Shown in pieces: positions 6,537-13,056 of a stretch of 16,750 bases of DNA. The DNA lies in NCBI GenBank assembly GCA_022562335.1, contig JADFPM010000027.1:1-16750 (forward strand), written 5' to 3'. The notes below the pieces were generated by a model. The model saw nothing but the letters and a program-made list of their open reading frames with translations. It had not been told where the DNA came from and made no database searches. The stretch comes from Chloroflexota bacterium (lineage in GTDB: Bacteria; Chloroflexota; Dehalococcoidia; Lucifugimonadales; UBA3495). The position numbers and the translations under genes are program-made. Each line of letters opens with the position of its first letter. Positions within the stretch are counted from its first letter, which is position 1.

Positions 6537-8441
6537 TTACACTTCTCGAAACTCACCCTCCACGGTGTCGTCACCCGACTCACCCTCATCGGGTGGAGGT
6601 CCCTCACCCTCGGGGGCGTCCTCGGGCGGGGTGGCCTGGGAGTAGACGGCCTCCCCCAGGCGCTGCATGGACTCGTTCAGGTCATTCATGGCCGTTTGCA
6701 TCTCGGCCGTGTTTTCGCTGGCCACGGCCGTCTTTAGCGTGGCGATCTTGCCTTCGACTTCCTCTTTCAACTCCGATGGCACTTTGTCGGCGTTGTCTTC
6801 CAGCAGTTTTTCGGTGGTGTAGACCAGGGAGTCGGCCTGGTTGCGGGTCTCCACCCCGGCCCGTTTCTGCTGGTCTTCGGCTTCGTGGGATTTGCCCTCG
6901 TCGACCATGCGTTCGATATCTTCCGGGGAGAGCCCCGAACCGGATTGGATCACGATCTTCTGCTCCTTGCCGGTGCCTTTGTCCGTGGCCGATACACTGA
7001 GGATGCCGTTGGCGTCGATATCGAAGGCGACCTCGATCTGGGGTACCCCCCGGGGCGCAGGCAGAACTCCGTCCAGCATGAAGCGGCCTATGGACTTGTT
7101 GTCCGTGGCCATGGACCGTTCGCCCTGCAACACGTGGATGTCCACGCTGGTCTGGCCGTTGGCCGCGGTGGTGAACGTCTCGTTCTTGCGGGTGGGAATC
7201 GTGGTGTTTCGCTCGATGAGTGTGGTCATCACGCTGCCCAGCGTCTCCAACCCCAAGGTTAGAGGGATCACGTCCAACAACACGATGTCGCTGACTTCGC
7301 CGGACAGGATGCCCGCCTGGATGGCCGCGCCCAGGGCCACGGCTTCATCTGGATTGACGTTGCGCGCCGGGTCTTTGCCGAAAATACCTTTAACCTTTTC
7401 CTGCACGGCAGGCATGCGGGTCATGCCGCCCACCAAGACAACTTCGTCGATGCTGTCGGCGCTGACGCCGGAGTCTTTCAGAGCTTGGTGGCAGGGGCCT
7501 TCGGTGCGGTCGATCAGGTCGGACACCAACTGCTCCAACTTTGCCCGGGTCAAGCTTTTGACCAGGTGTTGGGGCCCGCTGGCATCGGCGGTGATGAAAG
7601 GCAGGTTTATCTCCGTCTCCACCACGCTGGAAAGATCCACTTTGGCCCGCTCGGCCGCGTCGCGGAGCCGTTGCAGAGCCATGCGGTCTTTGCTGAGGTC
7701 GATGCCGGTCTCTTGAAGGAATTCCTGGTTGAGCCAATCCAGGATCGCCTGGTCGAAGTCGTCACCACCCAGGAATGTGTCGCCATTGGTTGATTTGACT
7801 TCGAACACTCCATCGCCCATCTGAAGGATGGTGATGTCGAAAGTGCCGCCGCCCAGGTCGAACACGGCGATCGTAGCATCGGTCTGTTTTTTGTCCAGGC
7901 CGTAGGCCAGGGACGAGGCGGTGGGCTCGTTGATGATCCGCAAAACCTCCAAGCCCGCGATGGTGCCCGCGTCCTTGGTGGCCTGGCGTTGGGCGTCGTT
8001 AAAGTAGGCGGGCACGGTGATAACCGCCTGGGTGATCTTCTCTCCCAGCTTGGCCTCGGCGTCCTGTTTGATCTTCTGGAGAACGAAGGAGGATATCTGA
8101 GGCGGCGCGTGGGCTTCCCCAGCCATCTCAACGTAGGCGTCGCCGTCTTTGGCTTTGACGATCTTGTAGGGCAGGCGTTTCAGCGCCTGTTGGATCTCGG
8201 GGTCGTCGAATTTGCGGCCCATGAGCCGTTTTATCGAAAACAGGGTGTTCTCCGGGTTGGTGACCGCTTGGCGTTTGGCCACCTGGCCCACGTACCTTTC
8301 GCCGGTCTTGGTGTTGACCGCCACCACCGACGGTGTTGTGCGGGCGCCTTCGGCGTTCTCTATTATTTCGGGCTCGCCGGCTTCGATGACCGCCGCCACC
8401 GAGTTGGTAGTCCCCAGATCGATGCCCAGGACTTTAGCCAT
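6537..8441 (-). CDS. dnaK: Chaperone protein DnaK (Hsp70)
   Basis: A complete 634-residue Hsp70. The ATPase domain opens with GIDLGTTNS (6-14), followed by the VFDLGGGTFDI phosphate loop (193-203). The segment at residues 80-115 aligns without a gap to the longer, E. coli-type sequence. The interdomain linker region reads DIVLLDVIPLTLGLET, and the substrate-binding and helical lid domains follow. The acidic disordered tail ends EGEFREV, like the usual DnaK terminus. It binds exposed hydrophobic segments of unfolded proteins in the cytoplasm, with nucleotide exchange driven by GrpE and ATP hydrolysis stimulated by a J-domain protein. ATG 8441 has AAAGGAGA upstream and overlaps the grpE stop by 8 bases, so the two genes are translationally coupled. 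dnaJ, which often follows, is not in the window. Confidence 0.98.
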   Translation of the reverse strand: MAKVLGIDLGTTNSVAAVIEAGEPEIIENAEGARTTPSVVAVNTKTGERYVGQVAKRQAVTNPENTLFSIKRLMGRKFDDPEIQQALKRLPYKIVKAKDGDAYVEMAGEAHAPPQISSFVLQKIKQDAEAKLGEKITQAVITVPAYFNDAQRQATKDAGTIAGLEVLRIINEPTASSLAYGLDKKQTDATIAVFDLGGGTFDITILQMGDGVFEVKSTNGDTFLGGDDFDQAILDWLNQEFLQETGIDLSKDRMALQRLRDAAERAKVDLSSVVETEINLPFITADASGPQHLVKSLTRAKLEQLVSDLIDRTEGPCHQALKDSGVSADSIDEVVLVGGMTRMPAVQEKVKGIFGKDPARNVNPDEAVALGAAIQAGILSGEVSDIVLLDVIPLTLGLETLGSVMTTLIERNTTIPTRKNETFTTAANGQTSVDIHVLQGERSMATDNKSIGRFMLDGVLPAPRGVPQIEVAFDIDANGILSVSATDKGTGKEQKIVIQSGSGLSPEDIERMVDEGKSHEAEDQQKRAGVETRNQADSLVYTTEKLLEDNADKVPSELKEEVEGKIATLKTAVASENTAEMQTAMNDLNESMQRLGEAVYSQATPPEDAPEGEGPPPDEGESGDDTVEGEFREV

Positions 8442-9135
8442 TGTCTGTCTCCTTTACTTCGCTACTGGTATCGCCCTTTCCCACGTCTTGAGGCTCGCGC
8501 GCCACGATGACCTGGGCGGGCTGGATTATCCTGTCGTGCAGCCGGTACCCTTGGCGGACCGCTTTTATAACGTGGCCGGGAGGGTACTCGGTTGATTCAT
8601 CGGTGCCCAAAGCTTCGTGTTCCAGGGGGTTGAACACGGTCCCCACGGCGTCGATGGTTGTGACTCCCTCGGATTCCAACAGGGTCATAAATTTTCGCTG
8701 GATCAGCCTGACCCCTTGGATCCAGGAGGATTCGGGGGAAGATTCGGCGTCCTGCGCATCATCCCCTGACGTTTCTACTCCATTATTGTCTTCGACGAGG
8801 CCCATGGCCAGGGCCAATTCTTCCACCACCGGCAGCAGTTTGGCGATCAGCCTGCCGTTGGAATACTTCCCCTGGGAGATTCGTTCTTCGTCGGAACGCC
8901 GCCGCTGGTTGGCCATTTCGGCCTGAGCCCGCTGGGCCAGGTCCAAATTTTGGGCGGTTTGGGTCCGGGATTCTTGCAGTATCTCTCTCAGAGTCCCCAC
9001 CTGCTCTTCCCAGGGCAGTTCAGCGAAGACGGCGGATTCGATGTCTATGATGACAGCTTCCTGGGAAGCTGCATCCGATGCGGCATCTTGGTGCGCGCCG
9101 TTCTCGTGTTCTGTATTTTGGGGTTCTTCGGCCAT
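8434..9135 (-). CDS. grpE: Nucleotide exchange factor GrpE
   Basis: A 233-residue GrpE, the nucleotide exchange factor of DnaK. An acidic N-terminal tail (about 1-45) precedes the long dimerising helix (about 45-115). The beta-wing domain carries the family signature: FNPLEHEALG (168-177), PPGHVIKAVRQGYRLHDRIIQPAQVIVA (185-212). An acidic, low-complexity insertion of about 22 residues (EDNNGVETSGDDAQDAESSPES, 115-136) interrupts the helical part and looks unstructured. The start at ATG 9135 has AGGA eight bases upstream. It follows hspR in the same direction after 223 bases and overlaps dnaK by 8 bases. The order hspR-grpE-dnaK differs from the actinobacterial dnaK-grpE-dnaJ-hspR. Confidence 0.96.
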   Translation of the reverse strand: MAEEPQNTEHENGAHQDAASDAASQEAVIIDIESAVFAELPWEEQVGTLREILQESRTQTAQNLDLAQRAQAEMANQRRRSDEERISQGKYSNGRLIAKLLPVVEELALAMGLVEDNNGVETSGDDAQDAESSPESSWIQGVRLIQRKFMTLLESEGVTTIDAVGTVFNPLEHEALGTDESTEYPPGHVIKAVRQGYRLHDRIIQPAQVIVAREPQDVGKGDTSSEVKETDNG

Positions 9136-9182
9136 CTATTTATTCCTGGTTGACGCTTATGGGGTTTTCTATCATCGCGGCG

Positions 9183-9250
9183 CCCTCACCCAGCCTCCGA
9201 TTTCATCGAGGGCATCCCTCTCCCGATGGGAGAGGGACTGAGGGTGAGGG
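9183..9250. repeat. Nested palindromic repeat between hspR and grpE
   Basis: The outer arms CCCTCACCC (9183-9191) and GGGTGAGGG (9242-9250) are exact reverse complements. Inside, CCCTCTCCC (9216-9224) and GGGAGAGGG (9228-9236) form a second perfect hairpin with a GAT loop. CCCTCACCC/CCCTCTCCC palindromes are common as dispersed REP- or MITE-like repeats in bacterial intergenic regions. Here it falls within the hspR-grpE gap and could attenuate or separate expression of the two genes. Confidence 0.75.
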
Positions 9251-9358
9251 TTCTCTATATTGAGAATGCACTGTTATTTCCTTTGGGATAGTATTTCTCG
9301 GGAGGATTGAAAGACCCTGGACCGCATCTTCCCGGCAAACCCATTTGAGTTAAGAGGA

Positions 9359-9892
9359 TCAATCGTCCACCGGCAGATTCATTTCCTGAAAGACCCGGGC
9401 CAATTCCTGTTCGACAGCTTCTTTCATATGACCTGTTTCGGGGTGGCTCTGGGCGTAGCCGGCCAGGCGCTGCTTCATCCGCAGCAGGCTCTCCACCATT
9501 CCCAGGGTATGCTCGACGCCTGCCAGATTCATACCCAGGTTGCTCACCAAATGCTGTATCAGCCGCACCTTGCGGATGTCATCCCGGGAGTAGAGCCTCA
9601 GCATGCCGATGGTACGGCCGGGATTTATCAGTCCCAGACGCTCGTATTTGCGCAGGGTCTGGGGGTGCATTTCCAGGATTCGAGCGGCTACGCTGATGAT
9701 ATAGACGCCCTCCATGACCAGGGGAGGATCTTGCGCCATAGGGCGGTCTTGGGAGCCGGCGCCGGGTTGCGGTGTCTGCGGTTCAGCCTCTTGCCCGGTT
9801 TTAGCCAATGACGCATTTTGTGGCCGCAGCGGCGGCGTTTGGGGTCCGGCCCGTTTTTGGGTTTCCACCTGACGTTTTGGCCTGTAGTACAT
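9359..9892 (-). CDS. hspR: HspR-like MerR-family heat-shock repressor
   Basis: A 177-residue regulator. Residues 62-135 carry the MerR-type winged helix typical of HspR: VYIISVAARILEMHPQTLRKYERLGLINPGRT, then YSRDDIRKVRLIQHLVSNLGMNLAGVEHTL. A C-terminal helix ends in PVDD. HspR represses chaperone genes and is released when DnaK is occupied by unfolded proteins, giving feedback on its own operon. The N-terminal 55-60 residues are rich in Gln, Pro and Arg, are not part of the fold, and are unusual in length. Internal Met52 or Met60 could be the true start, but neither has a Shine-Dalgarno, and the ATG at 9892 has only a weak one. It heads the hspR-grpE-dnaK cluster. No convincing HAIR operator (CTTGAGT-N7-ACTCAAG) was found; the nearest match is a degenerate TTGA-N10-TCAA around 9345-9362. 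Confidence 0.92.
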   Translation of the reverse strand: MYYRPKRQVETQKRAGPQTPPLRPQNASLAKTGQEAEPQTPQPGAGSQDRPMAQDPPLVMEGVYIISVAARILEMHPQTLRKYERLGLINPGRTIGMLRLYSRDDIRKVRLIQHLVSNLGMNLAGVEHTLGMVESLLRMKQRLAGYAQSHPETGHMKEAVEQELARVFQEMNLPVDD

Positions 9893-9986
9893 ATTCCGGT
9901 TCTCGCCAAGCTCCCTGAATCAAACTCGGAACAGACGGTTCACCAGCCGCACAGTATGGTGAATACAAACTGGTGGTCCACAACGT

Positions 9987-10015
9987 ATATTAAGCAACGC
10001 CAGTCACAAAGTCTA
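9987..10015 (-). promoter_or_regulatory. Candidate hspR promoter
   Basis: On the minus strand TAGACT and TAATAT are separated by 17 bases, each a 4 of 6 match to sigma-70 consensus. This would start transcription near 9980, about 88 bases before the hspR ATG. It is a moderate match only. Confidence 0.3.
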
Positions 10016-10080
10016 GGGAATGCTCAAGGGCTTGGATCCGATATTCGGCCAGACGGTTGTGACAATGCATATGATAGGAC

Positions 10081-10109
10081 TTGATATGGACCGTGTCAAG
10101 GTCTATAAT
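10081..10109 (+). promoter_or_regulatory. Near-consensus sigma-70 promoter for the zinc-ribbon gene
   Basis: TTGATA (10081-10086) and a perfect TATAAT (10104-10109) are separated by exactly 17 bases. The predicted start near 10116 lies downstream of the ATG codons at 10020 and 10086, which argues that translation begins further in, at 10164. An AGGAGG at 10129-10134 lies in the leader, but too far (29 bases) from the ATG to serve as its ribosome site. A small TTGTGACAA palindrome at 10057-10065 sits just upstream of the -35. Confidence 0.7.
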
Positions 10110-10163
10110 GCGGCACAGATAAAACTTCAGGAGGTTTTTACCCCAGTCAGGGTGGTGTACGAA

Positions 10164-10343
10164 ATGATCAAATTCAAGGTCTGTCCCCGATGCCATGGAG
10201 ATCTATATCTCAACGAAGACGTATTCGGAAAATACTTAAACTGTCTGCAGTGCGGTTACATGAAGGATTCGGAAGCGCCAGCACTGACTGGGAAAGAGAC
10301 AGAGAGAAAGATGGCGGCCACCGCAGGCCCTAAAGCGGCGTAG
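10164..10343 (+). CDS. Small zinc-ribbon protein
   Basis: A 59-residue protein with a four-Cys zinc ribbon: CPRCHGDLYL at residues 7-16 and CLQCGY at 27-32, followed by a Lys/Glu/Ala-rich tail. Such ribbons bind one zinc and often contact nucleic acid or another protein; no specific function can be assigned. The frame is open upstream to 10020. ATG 10164 is preferred because the strong promoter at 10081-10109 would start the message after the earlier ATGs, and because the ribbon begins right after it. Its ribosome site is weak (GGTGGTG six bases upstream). It diverges from hspR and ends just before a perfect hairpin terminator, so it is a single-gene transcript. Confidence 0.75.
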   Translation: MIKFKVCPRCHGDLYLNEDVFGKYLNCLQCGYMKDSEAPALTGKETERKMAATAGPKAA

Positions 10344-10365
10344 CCCCGCATCGCTAAGATGAATG

Positions 10366-10390
10366 CAGGCCCCTGATCATCAGGGGCCTG
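10366..10390. terminator. Perfect hairpin terminator after the zinc-ribbon gene
   Basis: CAGGCCCCTGA (10366-10376) pairs fully with TCAGGGGCCTG (10380-10390) around a TCA loop, followed on the plus strand by TTGCTTATTT. It lies between the convergent zinc-ribbon and sulfite oxidase-like genes and may serve both. Confidence 0.75.
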
Positions 10391-10428
10391 TTGCTTATTT
10401 GATACCAGCCGTTGTTGCGGCCCCGCCT

Positions 10429-11040
10429 TTACTTGGTCAATTCCGGCCAGAACCGTTCTTCCTTCCAGGGGTCGGCGTTGTTATTGTAGCCGCGTTCTTC
10501 CCAAAACCCCGGCTTATCTTCGGCCATCAACTCGATGCCGTTCAGCCATTTGGCGCTTTTCCAAGCGTAACGGCTGGGAACGATCAGACGAAGGGGCCAA
10601 CCGTGGCCTTCTCCCAATTCCTCCCCATTTTGTTTATGGGCCAAAAAACCTTCATCCAGGGCTATATCAAGGGGCAGGTTGGTGCTGTATCCGCCAAAGC
10701 AGTGGGCCATGACGAATTTGGCTTCCCCATTGGGTTGTGCCATAGCCACCAACCGGCTAAGAGGGACTCCCTCCCAGGTGTTGTCCAGGGCGCTCCACTG
10801 GGTGACGCAGTGGAAATCGGCGGTGATGGTGGTCCAACCTAGGTCCGCGAAACCTTTCCAATCCAGTTCGATCTCCTGGCTTACAAGTCCAAAGACCCGG
10901 AATCTCCAGGTGGCCAGGTCCACCTTGGGCGTGGAACCGTAGGTCAAAACAGGGAATTTGGTGGTCAAAAACTGGCCCGGCGGCACCCGGCTTTCGGGGC
11001 CCAGGCTGGGAGCGTCTTTGATCTGATCTGGCCGCTTCAA
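10429..11040 (-). CDS. Sulfite oxidase-like molybdopterin oxidoreductase, short cytoplasmic form
   Basis: A 203-residue protein consisting of the molybdopterin-binding domain of the sulfite oxidase family. The Mo-coordinating Cys is Cys78 in DFHCVTQWS. Other landmarks are WEGVPLSRL (89-97), the AHCFGGYSTNLPL segment (112-124) and the GWPLRLIVPSRYAWKSAKWLNGIEL segment (147-171) typical of the family. It lacks the heme and dimerisation domains of true sulfite oxidases and the Tat signal of MsrP/YedY, so it is probably cytoplasmic. The substrate is unknown. The start codon is TTG at 11040, supported by GAGGTG four bases upstream. It follows selD on the same strand after 133 bases, with a strong hairpin immediately before its ribosome site. 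The 10-base perfect stem may control expression or end selD transcripts. Confidence 0.9.
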   Translation of the reverse strand: MKRPDQIKDAPSLGPESRVPPGQFLTTKFPVLTYGSTPKVDLATWRFRVFGLVSQEIELDWKGFADLGWTTITADFHCVTQWSALDNTWEGVPLSRLVAMAQPNGEAKFVMAHCFGGYSTNLPLDIALDEGFLAHKQNGEELGEGHGWPLRLIVPSRYAWKSAKWLNGIELMAEDKPGFWEERGYNNNADPWKEERFWPELTK

Positions 11041-11058
11041 AGGGCACCTCTATCGCCA

Positions 11059-11081
11059 GCCCTGCCCGAGGCGGGCAGGGC
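11059..11081 (-). promoter_or_regulatory. Strong hairpin between selD and the sulfite oxidase-like gene
   Basis: GCCCTGCCCG (11059-11068) pairs perfectly with CGGGCAGGGC (11072-11081) around an AGG loop. It lies 18 bases upstream of the TTG start of the sulfite oxidase-like gene on the minus strand. No U tract follows. It could be a leaky terminator after selD, a processing site or a repeat. Confidence 0.5.
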
Positions 11082-11173
11082 CGTTCTCTGTGAAGTTTAC
11101 TCTTGGGTTATCCAGATTTGGCCGCCGCCGAAACCTGGTTATGGGGTCTAAATTTGGATGGCGGGTCAACCGG

Positions 11174-12220
11174 TTACGGTTGCGCTGATATCTGTCCCGC
11201 GGGTCCTTGGGTGATTTCGCCCACCACCGCGGCTACCTGTGTCTCTGCGGCCTCCAGCTTTGACAAAAGTTCCGGTAGTTTGGCTTTGGGCACGGAGATG
11301 AGTAATCCACCCGAGGTCTGGGCGTCGCACAGCATTATCTGTTGACGCTGGGTCAGCTCGGGATGCCATTTTACCGAGTCGCTAACGCTGTCGAGGTTCC
11401 GGTGGGTTCCTCCGGGAGCGATGTCCTGATCCAGCAACTCCCAGGTGCCCGGCAGCACGGGGACCGCCGACGCGTTGATGGTTGCGCCCACTTCGCTGGC
11501 CCGGACCATTCCCCTCAGGTGCCCCATAAGGCCGTATCCGGTGACGTCGGTGCAGGCGTTGACGCCCACGGCCACCATCGCCTCGGCCGCAGCCCGGTTC
11601 AGGGTGGCCATTGTGTCCAAAGCGCCCTGCATGACCTCTGCGGATGCTTTGCCCTGCTTGCCCGCGGTGGTGATGATGCCGGTACCCAGGGGCTTGGTCA
11701 GTACCAGCACATCCCCGGCTTTGGCGCCGGCGTTGGTCACCTGTTTTCCCGGCTCCACGATGCCGATGACCGCCATGCCGTATTTGGGTTCCGGGTCATC
11801 GACGGTGTGACCGCCCACGATCAAGCAACCGGCTTCGGCCGCCTTGGCGTAACCGCCCTTAAGGACGTCGGCCAGCATGTCTTTGGCCAGATCGGCGGGG
11901 AACCCCACCACGTTCAAAGCCATCAGCGGCTTGCCGCCCATGGCGTAGACGTCGCTCAGGGCGTTGGCGGCGGCGATGGCCCCGAATTGGTAAGGGTCGT
12001 CGGTGATGGGCGGGAAAAAGTCCACGGTGAATATCAGCGCCGTCTGGTCGTTGATCTTGTAAACGGCGGCGTCGTCTCCCGTCTGGTTGCCCACCAAGAG
12101 ATCCGGATGTTCCACGATGGGTAGTTGTTTTAGGACCTGAACCAGGGCCTCAAGGCTGAGCTTTCCGGCTCAACCGGCAGTGTGGGAGAGCTCGGTCAAT
12201 CGGATTTCGCTGCTCTGCAT
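11174..12220 (-). CDS. selD: Selenide, water dikinase SelD, itself a selenoprotein (UGA = Sec17)
   Basis: SelD makes selenophosphate from selenide and ATP, the selenium donor for Sec-tRNA and selenouridine. A conventional ORF begins only at the GTG at 12115 (313 residues) and lacks the active site. Upstream in the same frame, ATG 12220 has TAGGAGTG five bases before it and encodes MQSSEIRLTELSHTAG, then TGA (12170-12172), then AGK. This matches E. coli SelD IRLTQYSHGAGCGCK with Sec at Cys17 and Lys20 conserved. The total is 348 residues, close to the E. coli 347. Downstream landmarks are LLVGNQTGDDAAVY (41-54), TVDFFPPITDDP, AANALSDVYAMGGKP, TDVTGYGLMGHL and LCDAQTSGGLL. A hairpin that could act as bacterial SECIS follows the UGA (12136-12155). 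The gene is divergent from the cupredoxin. The cell must therefore carry SelA, SelB and SelC elsewhere. Confidence 0.93.
12136..12155 (-). promoter_or_regulatory. Candidate bacterial SECIS element in selD
   Basis: In the mRNA, CCUUGA (12150-12155) and UCAGG (12136-12140) form a five-pair stem with one bulged U, closing a nine-base loop that begins with GG. The loop starts 20 bases after the UGA. This fits the general bacterial SECIS pattern as I know it: a short stem, a G at the start of the loop, and a loop 16-37 bases after the UGA. It was folded by eye; a competing hairpin (GGUUGAGC with GCUCAGCC) spans the UGA itself. Confidence 0.5.
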
Positions 12221-12257
12221 GGGTCACTCCTAATTTCGCATGAATTGGGACGGGCAA

Positions 12258-12266
12258 ATTATATCA
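12258..12266 (-). promoter_or_regulatory. Extended -10 promoter for selD
   Basis: The minus strand reads TGATATAAT, a perfect TATAAT with a TGn extension, 38 bases upstream of the selD ATG at 12220. It would give a leader of about 30 bases. No recognisable -35 is present. It supports the upstream start at 12220. Confidence 0.55.
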
Positions 12267-12343
12267 CTCGCCTGATCCAAACGGTGTCTGATATCGTATT
12301 GCCTGACGTTGGACAATACCCGACCAAGGGGATGGGAGCTTTC

Positions 12344-13027
12344 ATGAAACTGGCCATTTCAATCATAGCCGTTCCGGGGATATTTTTGCTGGTACTGGCC
12401 TGCGGTGCGCCGCCGCCTTTGGCCACCCCTCTTACCCCGGCAGATACCGTGGCTCCTGCCGCCACGGCGTCGATAACGTCCCGCCAGAGCGCTACCGAAG
12501 TTCCCGCCGATCCTGCCACGCCTACTCCCAACGAGACGCGGGACGAAACCCCGGGCGCAACACCGGGTCTGCCCGCGACGTCCGTACCTCCCGCCACCAC
12601 ACAGTCCGGCCCAACGACGGAGCCGCCGGTACAACCGGCCGCCACCAGCGCCCCCGCGGCTGAACCAACTGCAGACCCTTCAGCAGACCCTTCAATGGTT
12701 CAGGCCGATATCGTCGACTTCATACTGCCCGATATCACCATACTTGCCGGCGTCACGGTCACCTGGACCAATCTGGATGAAGAGGGACACACCACAACCT
12801 CGGGCAAAGACGGCATCTCCGCTCGAGTCGATGATATGGCTTGGAACAGCCGCGGTCTGGACCTGGGTGAGTCCTTCAGCATGACCTTCGGCCAGCCGGG
12901 CGTCTTTCCATACACCTGCGTGTTCCATCCCTGGATGAACGCGACGGTGACGGTGGAGGCATCTTCAAGCGGAGAGACCTCTGGCGCCGGCAGCGGGAGT
13001 TCGGGAGACGGAGATGCCGGATACTAG
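12344..13027 (+). CDS. Lipoprotein cupredoxin (plastocyanin-like type 1 copper protein)
   Basis: A 227-residue exported copper protein. A lipoprotein signal (residues 1-20) ends in the lipobox LVLAC with Cys20. A Pro/Thr/Ala-rich linker covers about 21-118 and contains a 12-base tandem repeat (12671-12694) encoding ADPS twice. The cupredoxin domain (about 119-206) has copper ligands His149 in EEGHTTT and Cys192, His195 and Met198 in YTCVFHPWM. A Gly/Ser-rich tail ends the protein. It should sit outside the membrane, tethered by lipid, and carry single electrons between redox partners that are not visible here. ATG 12344 has GGGAG five bases upstream and starts exactly at the signal peptide. 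The frame is open to 12182, but that extension overlaps the selD 5' end and is not needed. It converges on the MFS gene with 29 bases between. Confidence 0.92.
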   Translation: MKLAISIIAVPGIFLLVLACGAPPPLATPLTPADTVAPAATASITSRQSATEVPADPATPTPNETRDETPGATPGLPATSVPPATTQSGPTTEPPVQPAATSAPAAEPTADPSADPSMVQADIVDFILPDITILAGVTVTWTNLDEEGHTTTSGKDGISARVDDMAWNSRGLDLGESFSMTFGQPGVFPYTCVFHPWMNATVTVEASSSGETSGAGSGSSGDGDAGY

Positions 13028-13056
13028 GCAACGCCCGCGGCGCCTCCCGGCCCAGT

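Noticed and set aside
9340..9365. HAIR-like site TTGA-N10-TCAA near the hspR stop codon
   Set aside because: The spacing is one base short of the consensus and the half-sites are incomplete; part of it is the hspR stop codon.
10020..10163. N-terminal extension of the zinc-ribbon protein to 10020
   Set aside because: It contains a near-consensus promoter whose transcript would begin after the upstream ATG codons.
11342..12124. 260-codon plus-strand frame opposite selD
   Set aside because: It is an antisense shadow of selD with no ribosome site or recognisable domain.
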